Positions 1-6,440 of a DNA stretch of 8,149 nt are shown in pieces. This DNA comes from an uncultured Bacillaceae bacterium (GTDB taxonomy: Bacteria; Bacillota; Bacilli; Bacillales; Amphibacillaceae), in contig CALAMD010000069.1 in the NCBI GenBank assembly GCA_937925695.1, positions 1 through 8,149 of the forward strand. The letters are read 5' to 3'. The notes beneath the pieces are model-generated. The model saw only the letters and a list, made by a program, of their open reading frames with translations. It was not told the DNA's origin and ran no database searches. The position numbers were made by a program, and so were the translations under genes. How positions within the stretch are numbered: the first letter of the stretch is position 1; the number at the start of each line of letters is the position of its first letter.

Positions 1-47
1 TATAATTCTTGGATGCCAAATAAGCTAGTTTGTCGTATAATGGTCAT
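1..47 (-). CDS. Transposase N-terminus (partial, DUF772/IS1182-like)
   Basis: Reading the minus strand from the ATG at 47 gives MTIIRQTSLFGIQELY, open to the window edge. The segment IQELY is the same one seen in the longer copy at 6265-6310, where it continues into a recognisable transposase N-terminal domain. Unlike copy 2, this copy carries no frameshift between the ATG and IQELY, so it may belong to an intact element just upstream. No good Shine-Dalgarno sequence precedes the ATG, so the exact start is an inference from the conserved reading frame. Only 15 full codons are visible. Confidence 0.55.
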   Translation of the reverse strand, partial: MTIIRQTSLFGIQEL

Positions 48-177
48 AGGAAGTATTCATCCGATCTTTAAGATAGTTTTTACACAACTACTATTATACA
101 AGGTTTGGGGAGGTACTTCTTTTTTGACACTTCAAATCCCTTGTCCTGTAAGGGCTAGGAATTATGAAGTTCACTCA
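1..177 (-). mobile_element. Outer end of an insertion sequence, copy 1 (cut by window edge)
   Basis: This stretch matches 6265-6440 at roughly 88% by eye, in the same orientation. Both copies stop matching exactly after the shared TTCACTCA, so position 177 is taken as the element boundary. It contains the first codons of the transposase (minus strand, ATG at 47-45) and about 130 nt of untranslated tip. On the minus strand a TATAAT hexamer lies at 98-93, a plausible -10 for the transposase. The tip can fold: ACTTCA pairs with TGAAGT around an inner CCCTT/AAGGG stem (about 128-172). The rest of the element lies beyond position 1, so whether it is complete cannot be judged. The family is inferred from copy 2 (DUF772-type transposase, IS1182/IS5-like). 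Confidence 0.8.
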
Positions 178-344
178 TGTTTATAATAAATATTAATTTT
201 ATACTTAATTATTTTCACACCTTGTGATAACATTATTTTAATTAGATGCTTTTTTATAATCGGCACATGCCGATTTCTTTATATATATTTTGCTCTTATT
301 AACAGATTATTTTATCTCTATCACAAAAGGAGATTGGGTGTTTT
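178..344 (+). promoter_or_regulatory. gdhA control region: -10 box plus operator-like palindromes
   Basis: This gap between the IS tip and gdhA is very AT-rich and must hold the gdhA promoter unless transcription reads in from the IS. A perfect TATAAT lies at 255-260, but the 16-18 nt spaced -35 position is poor (ATTATT-like). Overlapping the -10 and the expected start point is a dyad with 8-bp perfect arms, AATCGGCA-CA-TGCCGATT (258-275). A smaller dyad, TCACA-CCT-TGTGA, sits at 215-227, near or just upstream of the -35 zone. Placement across the start site is typical of a repressor operator. The larger dyad could instead fold as a short hairpin followed by TTCTTT, resembling a terminator. 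The gdhA Shine-Dalgarno AAAAGGAGA is at 325-333. No TGTNA-N7-TNACA (GlnR/TnrA) site was seen. Confidence 0.45.
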
Positions 345-1706
345 ATGAATAATCATGAAAGTCAGATCCGTGAATATGTCGATAAAGTTTTCAAAAAAGT
401 TAAACATAAAGATCCTCATGAAACAGAATTTCATCAGGCTGTTAAAATTTTATTTGATTCTCTTATCCCTGTTCTTGTGAAAAATCCAACATATATGGAA
501 AAAGGTATTCTAGAACAATTAGTAGAACCTGAACGACTCATTACCTTTCGAGTACCGTGGGTTGATGATGAGGGAAAAGTGCAAGTAAATCGAGGCTATC
601 GTGTCCAATACAATAGTGCGATTGGCCCCTATAAGGGCGGCCTACGCTTTCATCCATCGGTGAATACAAGTATTATTAAATTTTTAGGTTTTCAACAAAC
701 GATTAAAAATGCCCTTACTGGACAGCCCATTGGTGGCGGTAAAGGGGGAGCTGATTTCGATCCGAAGGGAAAATCTGATTTAGAAATCATGCGTTTTTGC
801 CAAAGCTATATGACCGAACTCGCTAAATATATTGGCCCTGACTTAGATGTTCCTGCTGGTGATATCGGAGTTGGCGCAAGAGAAATTGGTTATTTATTTG
901 GTCAATATAAACGAATTCGTGGTCAATTTGAGGCAGGTGTCTTAACTGGGAAAGGCTTAACATATGGTGGAAGCCTCGGGCGAACAGAAGCTACCGGATA
1001 TGGTGTTATTTACTTTGTTCAAGAGATGCTAAAAGACAAAGGACTTTCTCTAAAGGATAGTACTGTGATTATTTCTGGTTCAGGTAATGTTTCTATTTAT
1101 GCGATGGAAAAAGCGATTAAACTTGGTGCTAAAGTTGTCGCTTGTAGTGATTCGAACGGATATGTTTACGATAAAAATGGTTTGAGTTTAAAGACAGTCA
1201 AACGAATCAAGCGTGACCAAACCCGACGCATTCGTGAATATGTTGAGATCCATCCTGAAGCAGAGTACTTTGAAAAGTCCTCTGATATTTGGACAGTCCC
1301 TTGTGATATTGCCCTACCTTGTGCAACACAAAATGAAATTGATGCCGAAGCTGCCCAAGCCTTAGTTGATAACGGTGTGAAGGTCGTTGCCGAAGGAGCA
1401 AACATGCCATCAACAATTGAGGCAATAAATATCTTTTTGGAAAATAATATTCTATTTGGACCAGCACAAGCCGTCAATGCTGGAGGCGTAGCTGTCTCTT
1501 CATTAGAAATGGCCCAAAATAGTGCACGAATGTCATGGTCCTTTGAAAAAATTGATAGTGAACTTCATAAAATTATTAAAAACATTTATCAAAATTGTGT
1601 CAGAGAAGCAGAGGAACATGGGCATTCTGGTAATCTCGTATTAGGAGCTAGTATTTCAGGTTTCAAAAGAATTGCTGATACGATGATCGCCCATGGAGTT
1701 ATTTAA
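345..1706 (+). CDS. gdhA: NADP-specific glutamate dehydrogenase
   Basis: Cytoplasmic hexameric enzyme that aminates 2-oxoglutarate with ammonia and NADPH to give glutamate. At 453 residues it is the usual length of the bacterial small-subunit NADP type (E. coli GdhA is 447) and aligns with it end to end. Visible landmarks are LVEPER near 59-64, the substrate-binding stretch GPYKGGLRF (Lys97), the signature GGGKGG with Lys133, and DVPAGDIGVG with catalytic-type Asp173. The Rossmann motif GSGNV is at 245-249, followed by CSDSNG, a pattern of NADP users. CATQNE, AEGANMP and AGGVAVSSLEM follow, and it ends AHGVI like the E. coli enzyme. The start is set by AAAAGGAGA about 12 nt upstream of the ATG. 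The sir2 gene follows after 73 nt with no U-tract terminator between, so they may be co-transcribed. The NADP preference is inferred from family resemblance. Confidence 0.95.
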   Translation: MNNHESQIREYVDKVFKKVKHKDPHETEFHQAVKILFDSLIPVLVKNPTYMEKGILEQLVEPERLITFRVPWVDDEGKVQVNRGYRVQYNSAIGPYKGGLRFHPSVNTSIIKFLGFQQTIKNALTGQPIGGGKGGADFDPKGKSDLEIMRFCQSYMTELAKYIGPDLDVPAGDIGVGAREIGYLFGQYKRIRGQFEAGVLTGKGLTYGGSLGRTEATGYGVIYFVQEMLKDKGLSLKDSTVIISGSGNVSIYAMEKAIKLGAKVVACSDSNGYVYDKNGLSLKTVKRIKRDQTRRIREYVEIHPEAEYFEKSSDIWTVPCDIALPCATQNEIDAEAAQALVDNGVKVVAEGANMPSTIEAINIFLENNILFGPAQAVNAGGVAVSSLEMAQNSARMSWSFEKIDSELHKIIKNIYQNCVREAEEHGHSGNLVLGASISGFKRIADTMIAHGVI

Positions 1707-1779
1707 GGAAGTTAGCAGCACGGTGAGCTAACATTCAGGATAAATGATTTTTATCTCCCGGAATGAAGGGTGAGTAAGT

Positions 1780-2499
1780 GTGGATACATTTGTCGATATA
1801 CTAAAACAGGCTCAATATCCGATTGTTTACACAGGCGCAGGTATGTCAACTGAAAGTGGCATACCTGATTTTCGCTCGTCACAAGGGCTATGGAAAAAAT
1901 ATGATCCAGAACAAATCGCATCCATTCATGCTTTACAAAACAATCCAAAGGAATTTACTCAGTTTTACCAGATGCGATTAGCAACCATTAACAAATACAA
2001 ACCACACGAAGGACACTACATATTAGCCCAATGGGAAAAAAGCGGTTTGATTAAAGGCATTATTACCCAAAATGTCGATGGTTTTCATCATGATGCCGGA
2101 AGCAACCATGTGATTGAACTTCACGGTACGCTACGCTCATTCCATTGTCATGGCTGTCACCGATCCGTATCACCTGATGCCTTTTTAGCTGGTAAAGTAT
2201 CATGTTCAAATTGTGGTAATGTGATTAGACCGAATCTCGTTTTATTTGGTGAAATGTTACCTGAGGATGCTTTTATCACAGCAGAAAAAGAGACGATGCG
2301 TGCAGACTTGTTCATCGTCCTTGGTTCATCTCTTAGGGTTTCTCCTGCCAATATCTTTCCTCTACAAGCAAAAGAAAATAATGCTAAATTAATTATTGTT
2401 AATCATGACCCCACACCTTATGATGCATATGCTGACCTCGTCATCCAGGATCGTAGTATTAAGGAAGTTCTAACTGCCGTCGATCGGGTATTTACTTAA
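1780..2499 (+). CDS. Sir2-family NAD-dependent protein deacylase
   Basis: A 239-residue sirtuin, full length for the compact bacterial form; it removes acyl groups from protein lysines using NAD and releases nicotinamide and O-acyl-ADP-ribose. Seen: the NAD motif TGAGMSTESGIPDFR (18-32), QNVD (97-100), catalytic His115 in ELHG, a zinc site with Cys123/Cys126 and Cys142/Cys145, GSSLRVSPA (182-190) and VNHD (207-210). Tyr63 and Arg66 in FYQMR align with the Tyr-x-x-Arg pair of E. coli CobB and human SIRT5, which in those enzymes contacts succinyl or malonyl groups, so activity beyond deacetylation is possible. The start is GTG at 1780, chosen because GAAGGGTGAG lies just upstream. It follows gdhA by 73 nt and converges on the ABC operon. 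B. subtilis SrtN and E. coli CobB are functional relatives. Confidence 0.93.
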   Translation: MDTFVDILKQAQYPIVYTGAGMSTESGIPDFRSSQGLWKKYDPEQIASIHALQNNPKEFTQFYQMRLATINKYKPHEGHYILAQWEKSGLIKGIITQNVDGFHHDAGSNHVIELHGTLRSFHCHGCHRSVSPDAFLAGKVSCSNCGNVIRPNLVLFGEMLPEDAFITAEKETMRADLFIVLGSSLRVSPANIFPLQAKENNAKLIIVNHDPTPYDAYADLVIQDRSIKEVLTAVDRVFT

Positions 2500-2520
2500 A
2501 CCTTCTGATATATAAAGTAC

Positions 2521-2551
2521 AAAATTAAAGCGCAGGATCTTTATCCTGCGC
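2521..2551 (-). terminator. Rho-independent terminator of the ABC transporter operon
   Basis: A perfect 9-bp stem, GCGCAGGAT/ATCCTGCGC (2530-2538 with 2543-2551), closes a 4-nt loop. It begins one nucleotide after the ATPase stop codon. On the minus strand it is followed by TTTAATTTT (2529-2521), a good U-tract. On the plus strand no T-run follows, so it serves the minus-strand operon mainly, though the stem may also slow transcripts arriving from sir2. Confidence 0.9.
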
Positions 2552-2552
2552 G

Positions 2553-3347
2553 TTAACCTAATACTGATCGATCATCTTCAAATTGAACTCCACGTCTTTT
2601 TCGGAATTCTTCTAGTAAATCATTAATCGTTAAATGTTGTTTCTCTGTTCCTTCAACATCAAAAATAATTTCTCCCGCATCCATCATAAACAGCCGATCA
2701 CCCAAATCTAATGCCTGTTGCATATTATGAGTTACCATTAAGGTCGTTAATTCAAATTTTCTAACAATCTCTTCTGTTAGTTTAGTGACGAGTTCTGCTC
2801 TAGATGGATCAAGGGCTGCCGTATGTTCATCAAGTAAAAGAATGTCTGGCTCAGTAAAAGTAGCCATCAACAATGACAAGGCTTGTCGTTCACCACCTGA
2901 AAGTAAACCTACTTTAGCATTTAATCGATCTTCTAACCCTAAATTTAACGTAGCTAAATATTCTTTAAATAACTCTTTACGCTTTTTCGTAACTCCTAAT
3001 TTGAGCTTGCGCTTTTTATTTCGCGCATAGGCCATAGCTAAATTTTCTTCAATCGTCATCGAAGGCGCTGTTCCCGCCATTGGATCTTGGAAAACTCTAC
3101 CTATATAAGCCGCTCGTTTATATTCTGGTAAAAAAGTGACTTGCCTTTTATTAATGTACACATCACCGATATCTGGTGTTAAAACACCGGAGATGACATT
3201 CATTAAGGTGGACTTTCCTGCTCCATTCCCACCAATAACGGTAACAAATTCACCTTCAGCTAATTCTAAATTAATGTTATTCAATGCTTTTTTCTCATCT
3301 AAGGTTCCTTCGTTAAAGGTAACTGATATATCGAGTAGTTGTAACAC
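2553..3347 (-). CDS. ABC transporter ATP-binding protein (TrpZ-like)
   Basis: A 264-residue soluble ATPase that powers import through the permease encoded just before it. Seen in order: Walker A GGNGAGKS (39-46), Q-loop VFQDP (Gln87), signature LSGGERQ (149-155), Walker B ILLLDEH (Asp173, Glu174), D-loop ALDP (near 178-181) and switch histidine His207 in VTHNM. All catalytic elements are intact. The family is the single ATPase paired with a BPD_transp_2-type permease and a PF04392-type binding protein, as in the TrpXYZ systems of Firmicutes. The start is GTG at 3347, one nucleotide past the permease stop, with GAGGGGGT just upstream inside the permease end; translation is probably coupled. 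An overlapping ATG at 3352 is in the wrong frame. Last gene of the operon, followed at once by the terminator. Confidence 0.92.
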   Translation of the reverse strand: MLQLLDISVTFNEGTLDEKKALNNINLELAEGEFVTVIGGNGAGKSTLMNVISGVLTPDIGDVYINKRQVTFLPEYKRAAYIGRVFQDPMAGTAPSMTIEENLAMAYARNKKRKLKLGVTKKRKELFKEYLATLNLGLEDRLNAKVGLLSGGERQALSLLMATFTEPDILLLDEHTAALDPSRAELVTKLTEEIVRKFELTTLMVTHNMQQALDLGDRLFMMDAGEIIFDVEGTEKQHLTINDLLEEFRKRRGVQFEDDRSVLG

Positions 3348-3348
3348 G

Positions 3349-4338
3349 TCATACCCCCTCAGCTTTCTTTTGTTGTGCTAAAGCTTCTCGCTTTTTCAAT
3401 CGACGTGCTTTTTCTCGACGTCCCTGAATATACATCGGTGTTACTAATGCAATAATAACCAATACCGCTGTTATTAGTCTCATATCCCCGGTCTCTAAGA
3501 AATTAGCACGTAAGGCAATGACGACAACGATCCGATAAATTATCGCCCCACTAATTACTGCTAACGTTGTGCGGGCAATTGTTTTTGTACCAAACAAGGC
3601 CTCACCAATAATGACCGACGCAAGACCGATGATGATCAGTCCGATTCCTGCCCCAATATCAGCAAAACCACTGTACTGAGCAATTAACGCCCCAGACAAG
3701 GCTACAAGTCCATTAGATAGGCCAATCCCAATGATGATTAAGGTGTCTGTATTAGCTGAAAAGCTTCTAATCATCTGTTTGTTATCACCGGTGGCTCTTA
3801 GGGCTAAACCAACTTCGGTTTTTAAATAGTAATCTACTAAAATTTTTATGATGGCAACAACAATGATCATCGCAAAGACAATCGCCCAAGTAGAAGGAGT
3901 CCGTGCAAAACCGATCGCTGCAAGTAAGCCATTTAAGGCTTGGTCAATACCCGTTTTTTCCCAAAGGGACTGTAATTGCACCCATACGGTTGACACATTT
4001 CTTAAGGAAATATTCGGTGTCCCCATAATACGTAAATTAATGGAATATAAGGCAATCATCATCAAGATCCCTGATAGTAACGGATTAATCTTGCCTTTTG
4101 TATGTAAAATACCTGTTATACAACCAGCAATAAAGCCAGCTAATGCCCCTAATAGGGTAGCCAAAATAGCAGGGACCCCATTTAACATACCAATGGCTGC
4201 TACAGCAGCCCCTGTCACAAAACTTCCATCAACAGTTAGATCGGGAAAGTCTAGGACTCTAAATGAAAAATACACGCCTAACGCCATAATTGCATAGATA
4301 ATACCAGATTCAATAGCGCCAAAAACTGAGATAAACAT
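3349..4338 (-). CDS. ABC transporter permease (TrpY-like, BPD_transp_2 type)
   Basis: A 329-residue integral membrane protein with about eight to ten hydrophobic segments and a strongly basic cytoplasmic tail (306-329, rich in Arg and Lys). By its position in the operon it forms the membrane channel for the binding protein and ATPase encoded on either side. Recognisable stretches are LDFPDLTVDGSF (29-40), typical of this permease family and resembling those of branched-chain amino acid-type importers, and LALRATGDN (178-186) in the cytoplasmic loop expected to touch the ATPase. Only one permease gene is present, so it would act as a homodimer (inferred). The start ATG at 4338 has GGAGGGCGG just upstream. 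It is separated from the binding protein gene by 117 nt holding a strong hairpin and overlaps closely with the ATPase gene. Confidence 0.9.
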   Translation of the reverse strand: MFISVFGAIESGIIYAIMALGVYFSFRVLDFPDLTVDGSFVTGAAVAAIGMLNGVPAILATLLGALAGFIAGCITGILHTKGKINPLLSGILMMIALYSINLRIMGTPNISLRNVSTVWVQLQSLWEKTGIDQALNGLLAAIGFARTPSTWAIVFAMIIVVAIIKILVDYYLKTEVGLALRATGDNKQMIRSFSANTDTLIIIGIGLSNGLVALSGALIAQYSGFADIGAGIGLIIIGLASVIIGEALFGTKTIARTTLAVISGAIIYRIVVVIALRANFLETGDMRLITAVLVIIALVTPMYIQGRREKARRLKKREALAQQKKAEGV

Positions 4339-4398
4339 ATCCGCCCTCCATTTCCCAAGGTTAAATTCATAAGTTGCTTAATCAAATGATAAATTATA

Positions 4399-4426
4399 AA
4401 TAATCCAGGCCTAAGCCTGGATTATT
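4399..4426 (-). terminator. Intra-operon hairpin between binding protein and permease genes
   Basis: A perfect 12-bp stem, AATAATCCAGGC/GCCTGGATTATT, with a 4-nt CTAA loop sits in the 117-nt gap between the first two transporter genes. On the minus strand it is followed by TATAATTTATC, only a weak U-tract, so it likely acts as a leaky terminator or an mRNA 3' stabiliser that lets the binding protein be made in excess of the membrane parts. On the plus strand a T-rich run begins about 4-8 nt after it, but no plus-strand gene ends nearby. Confidence 0.6.
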
Positions 4427-4455
4427 GAGCTTGTTTTTCTTTTTTATCTCATAAC

Positions 4456-5427
4456 TTATTCAATAATTTCCGCGATGTCATCCCATTCATCTTGCCATGC
4501 GATATTTTGCTCTTCGGCAGCCTTTTTGTTAATAAATAATTGCATATCAGCAGGATACTCTGGTGGGATATCCTTCGTCGTTTTGTCACCGGATAAGATT
4601 TCAGCAGCCATTTCGCCACTGCGATAACCAATACTATAGTAATCAATACCAAAGGTTGCAAAACCACCTAATTGAAGTGAATCTGGTTCACCGACCATTA
4701 ATGGCAAATCAAATTCATTCGCTACCTCAACAACACTATCCAGAGCGGAGACAACGGTGTTATCCGTTATGATATAAAGAACATCCGCTTCACCTACTAG
4801 TGAGGTGGCTGCTTGATGAACTTCAGATGAATTCGCAACCGTTCTTTCTACCGTGCTTAGGCTTGTTTGTGCCACCGCCTCATTCACAGCATCAATTTGA
4901 ACGACAGAATTTTGTTCCCCAGCATTATAAACTAAACCAACAGTAGAACCTGGAAAATAATCATCGATAAACTCTACTGTTTTTGCGATCGATTCCGGAT
5001 GCAAATCAACCACGCCAGTAATATGTTCACTAGCCTGATCCATCGACTCTACAAGTTCTGCTTCCACCGCATCTGTGACAGAAGTAAATACGACTGGAAT
5101 ACCACTACCTTCTGCTTCTTGCAGAGCAGCTTGGGCACTTGGTGTAGCATTGGCGAAAATTAAATCAACATCATCGGCCACAAAATTTTGCGCAATAGGA
5201 TTGACATTGTTAAAATCACCTTGAGCACTTTGGAAATCAAATTCAACCTCTAACCCTGCATCTTCCAGTGCTTGTTGAAAACCACGATAGGCTTCATCTA
5301 GCGATGGGTGCTCAACGAATTGACTCACACCTATTTTCTTAACCGATCCATCGCCTCCACATGCTGCAAGTAGCAACACAATCCCACAAAATAAAATAAA
5401 TATGAGACCCTTTGATAATCTTTGCAT
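4456..5427 (-). CDS. ABC transporter substrate-binding lipoprotein (TrpX-like, PF04392 type)
   Basis: A 323-residue exported binding protein, first gene of the operon. A short basic start and hydrophobic stretch (about 7-22) lead to a lipobox L-A-A-C with Cys23 as the lipid-anchored residue, so the mature protein sits on the outer face of the membrane. The remainder is a periplasmic-binding-like two-lobe fold; recognisable stretches are GVSQFVEHPSLDEAYRGF (33-50), FANATPSAQAAL and IPVVFTSVTDA, typical of the ABC_sub_bind family that includes tryptophan-system TrpX. The ligand cannot be read out; an aromatic amino acid is the family-based guess. The mature part is very acidic (about 55 acidic against 10 basic residues by eye). 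The start ATG is supported by TAGGGGGAAG at 5440-5431. Confidence 0.9.
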   Translation of the reverse strand: MQRLSKGLIFILFCGIVLLLAACGGDGSVKKIGVSQFVEHPSLDEAYRGFQQALEDAGLEVEFDFQSAQGDFNNVNPIAQNFVADDVDLIFANATPSAQAALQEAEGSGIPVVFTSVTDAVEAELVESMDQASEHITGVVDLHPESIAKTVEFIDDYFPGSTVGLVYNAGEQNSVVQIDAVNEAVAQTSLSTVERTVANSSEVHQAATSLVGEADVLYIITDNTVVSALDSVVEVANEFDLPLMVGEPDSLQLGGFATFGIDYYSIGYRSGEMAAEILSGDKTTKDIPPEYPADMQLFINKKAAEEQNIAWQDEWDDIAEIIE

Positions 5428-5682
5428 TCTCTTCCCCCTAATCCTTTCATATGTTTGTTAGTTTGCTAACATAACAAGGATTATTAATTGAATAGTTTGT
5501 CAATTTAGATATTATTTTTTCCTTTACTATGTTAGCGCAATGAAGAATTATAATGTTTATTTTAACATTTATCTGAAAATAAAGCATCTGAATTTCACTA
5601 GAAAATTGAATTAATAGATAGTTGAATTAATCCCATAATTCATTATTTTAAAAATAAACAAAAATACAGAATAATTATTTCA
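5428..5682 (-). promoter_or_regulatory. Control region of the ABC operon with repeated TGTTAG half-sites
   Basis: AT-rich gap of 255 nt upstream of the binding protein. Minus-strand promoter candidates are a TATAAT at 5552-5547 with only weak -35 options, and a TTGACA at 5503-5498 lacking a well-spaced -10. The motif TGTTAG occurs as a tight dyad, TGTTAG-TTTG-CTAACA (5456-5471), and again at 5530-5535. The stretch GCTAACATA (5465-5473) is a perfect 9-bp inverted match to TATGTTAGC (5528-5536), so the same strand could pair either way in RNA, or these could be three binding half-sites. A direct repeat TTGAATTAAT occurs at 5606-5615 and 5622-5631. No T-box motif (no GGTGG core on the minus strand) was found. 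No coding sequence is seen. Confidence 0.45.
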
Positions 5683-6310
5683 TCAAAAAATTTCATTTTT
5701 GTGTTCCATTCGGCTACACTTGCTTTCCTCAATTTTCTTTTCATATAAAGGTATGTTAGCTTCTTTTTCAGCCTGTTCTTTTAGCCATTGTTCACGCTCA
5801 GCTTTTGATTTCCTTCCACGTTTCTTTGGTTCAGCCTTCGGCTTCACTTTTTTGTTGGTGCTTGATCACGTGCTTCAAAGTGAGTAGCATCAATAGCGGC
5901 TGTGTCATCTATAATAAATCCCTCTTGAATCGCTTGAAGAATAAGCTTTTCTTTCACTTCATCTAAAACGTTAGATACGCTAAGTTGTGTAACTAGCCTT
6001 GAATAAGAGGACTCCGATGGAATGATATCAGACACACGGAATCCACAATTTAATTTAAATGTGATATCCTCATTCAGCCGCTTAACTAAATCTTTTATAG
6101 TTGGTATACGTTTGACATAACGTATGAAAAACGAAATAATCATTGCTGGATAATTAAGTTCCGTCGGTGCACCTACCTTCGTTTCTTTACTTACCTCAGC
6201 ATAAGTTAAGTCTATGTTTATTGCTGAAATAATCTCATTATATTTTTGGGTAGGTTGCATGTCATATAATTCCTGGATGCTAAAAAACATTCTTGTCGTA
6301 TAATAGCCAT
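5683..6310 (-). pseudogene. Transposase remnant (DUF772/IS1182-like), frameshifted and truncated
   Basis: By comparison with copy 1 the original start is the ATG at 6310 (MAIIRQ...), but one nucleotide is missing near 6285-6298, which throws it out of frame. The correct frame resumes as SIQELYDMQPTQKY and runs to ATHFEARDQAPTKK, where a second single-base loss in an A6 tract (about 5847-5852) brings a TGA. The shifted frame continues as a Lys/Arg-rich linker (VKPKAEPKKRGRKSK, then EREQWLKEQAEKEAN and PLYEKKIE), as expected after the DUF772 domain of such transposases. From about 5727 on, the text no longer looks like the family and stops at 5683. The C-terminal catalytic part is gone, so it cannot be active. 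An uninterrupted stretch with a TTG start (6350-5844, 168 residues) exists but reads the upstream tip as protein. Confidence 0.8.
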
Positions 6311-6440
6311 AGGAAGTATCGCTCCAATCTTTAAGATAGTTTTTACACAACTACTATTACACAAGATTTGGGGAGATGCTTCTTTTTTGACACTTCAAAT
6401 CCCTTGCCCTGTAAGGGTTAGGAATTATGAAATTCACTCA
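5683..6440 (-). mobile_element. Decayed insertion sequence, copy 2
   Basis: The right part (6265-6440) repeats the IS tip at 1-177 in the same orientation; both end after TTCACTCA, giving a boundary at 6440. The interior holds a broken transposase gene. The left boundary is not clear: transposase-like coding reads to about 5728, the same frame runs on to a stop at 5685-5683, and no obvious inverted copy of the tip is found there (only a short TGAATTTCA match near 5589-5597, probably chance). The element is therefore a 5'-end remnant of about 0.75 kb, lacking most of the catalytic region. The transposase -10 is TGTAAT here against TATAAT in copy 1, a further sign of decay. Confidence 0.8.

Noticed and set aside
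178..344. GlnR/TnrA nitrogen-control site upstream of gdhA
   Set aside because: No TGTNA-N7-TNACA match; the TGTGA at 223-227 has no partner at the right distance.
1166..1477. Minus-strand open frames of 103 and 86 codons
   Set aside because: They lie wholly inside gdhA, lack family features and ribosome binding sites, and are shadows of the real gene.
1711..1755. Terminator between gdhA and sir2
   Set aside because: Two 6-bp stems exist (GTTAGC/GCTAAC and GATAAA/TTTATC), but neither is followed by a T-run, so a real terminator is not supported.
3848..4297. Plus-strand open frame of 149 codons
   Set aside because: It is antisense to the permease gene, whose hydrophobic codon pattern produces long open frames on the other strand; no credible start signal or domain.
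5589..5597. TGAATTTCA as the opposite inverted end of IS copy 2
   Set aside because: Only nine bases match the tip and the flanking bases diverge; too short in AT-rich DNA to call a terminal repeat.
5428..5700. T-box riboswitch upstream of the TrpX-like gene
   Set aside because: No AGGGTGGNACCGCG-like core and no terminator hairpin with a U-tract is present on the minus strand of this gap.
5752..5760. Third copy of TATGTTAGC as another operator
   Set aside because: It lies in the transposase remnant where the sequence encodes the expected Ala-Asn-Ile-Pro stretch, so the match to the leader repeats is probably chance.
5699..5887. Plus-strand 62-codon open frame
   Set aside because: It is antisense to the Lys/Arg-rich transposase linker and has no ribosome binding site or recognisable domain.
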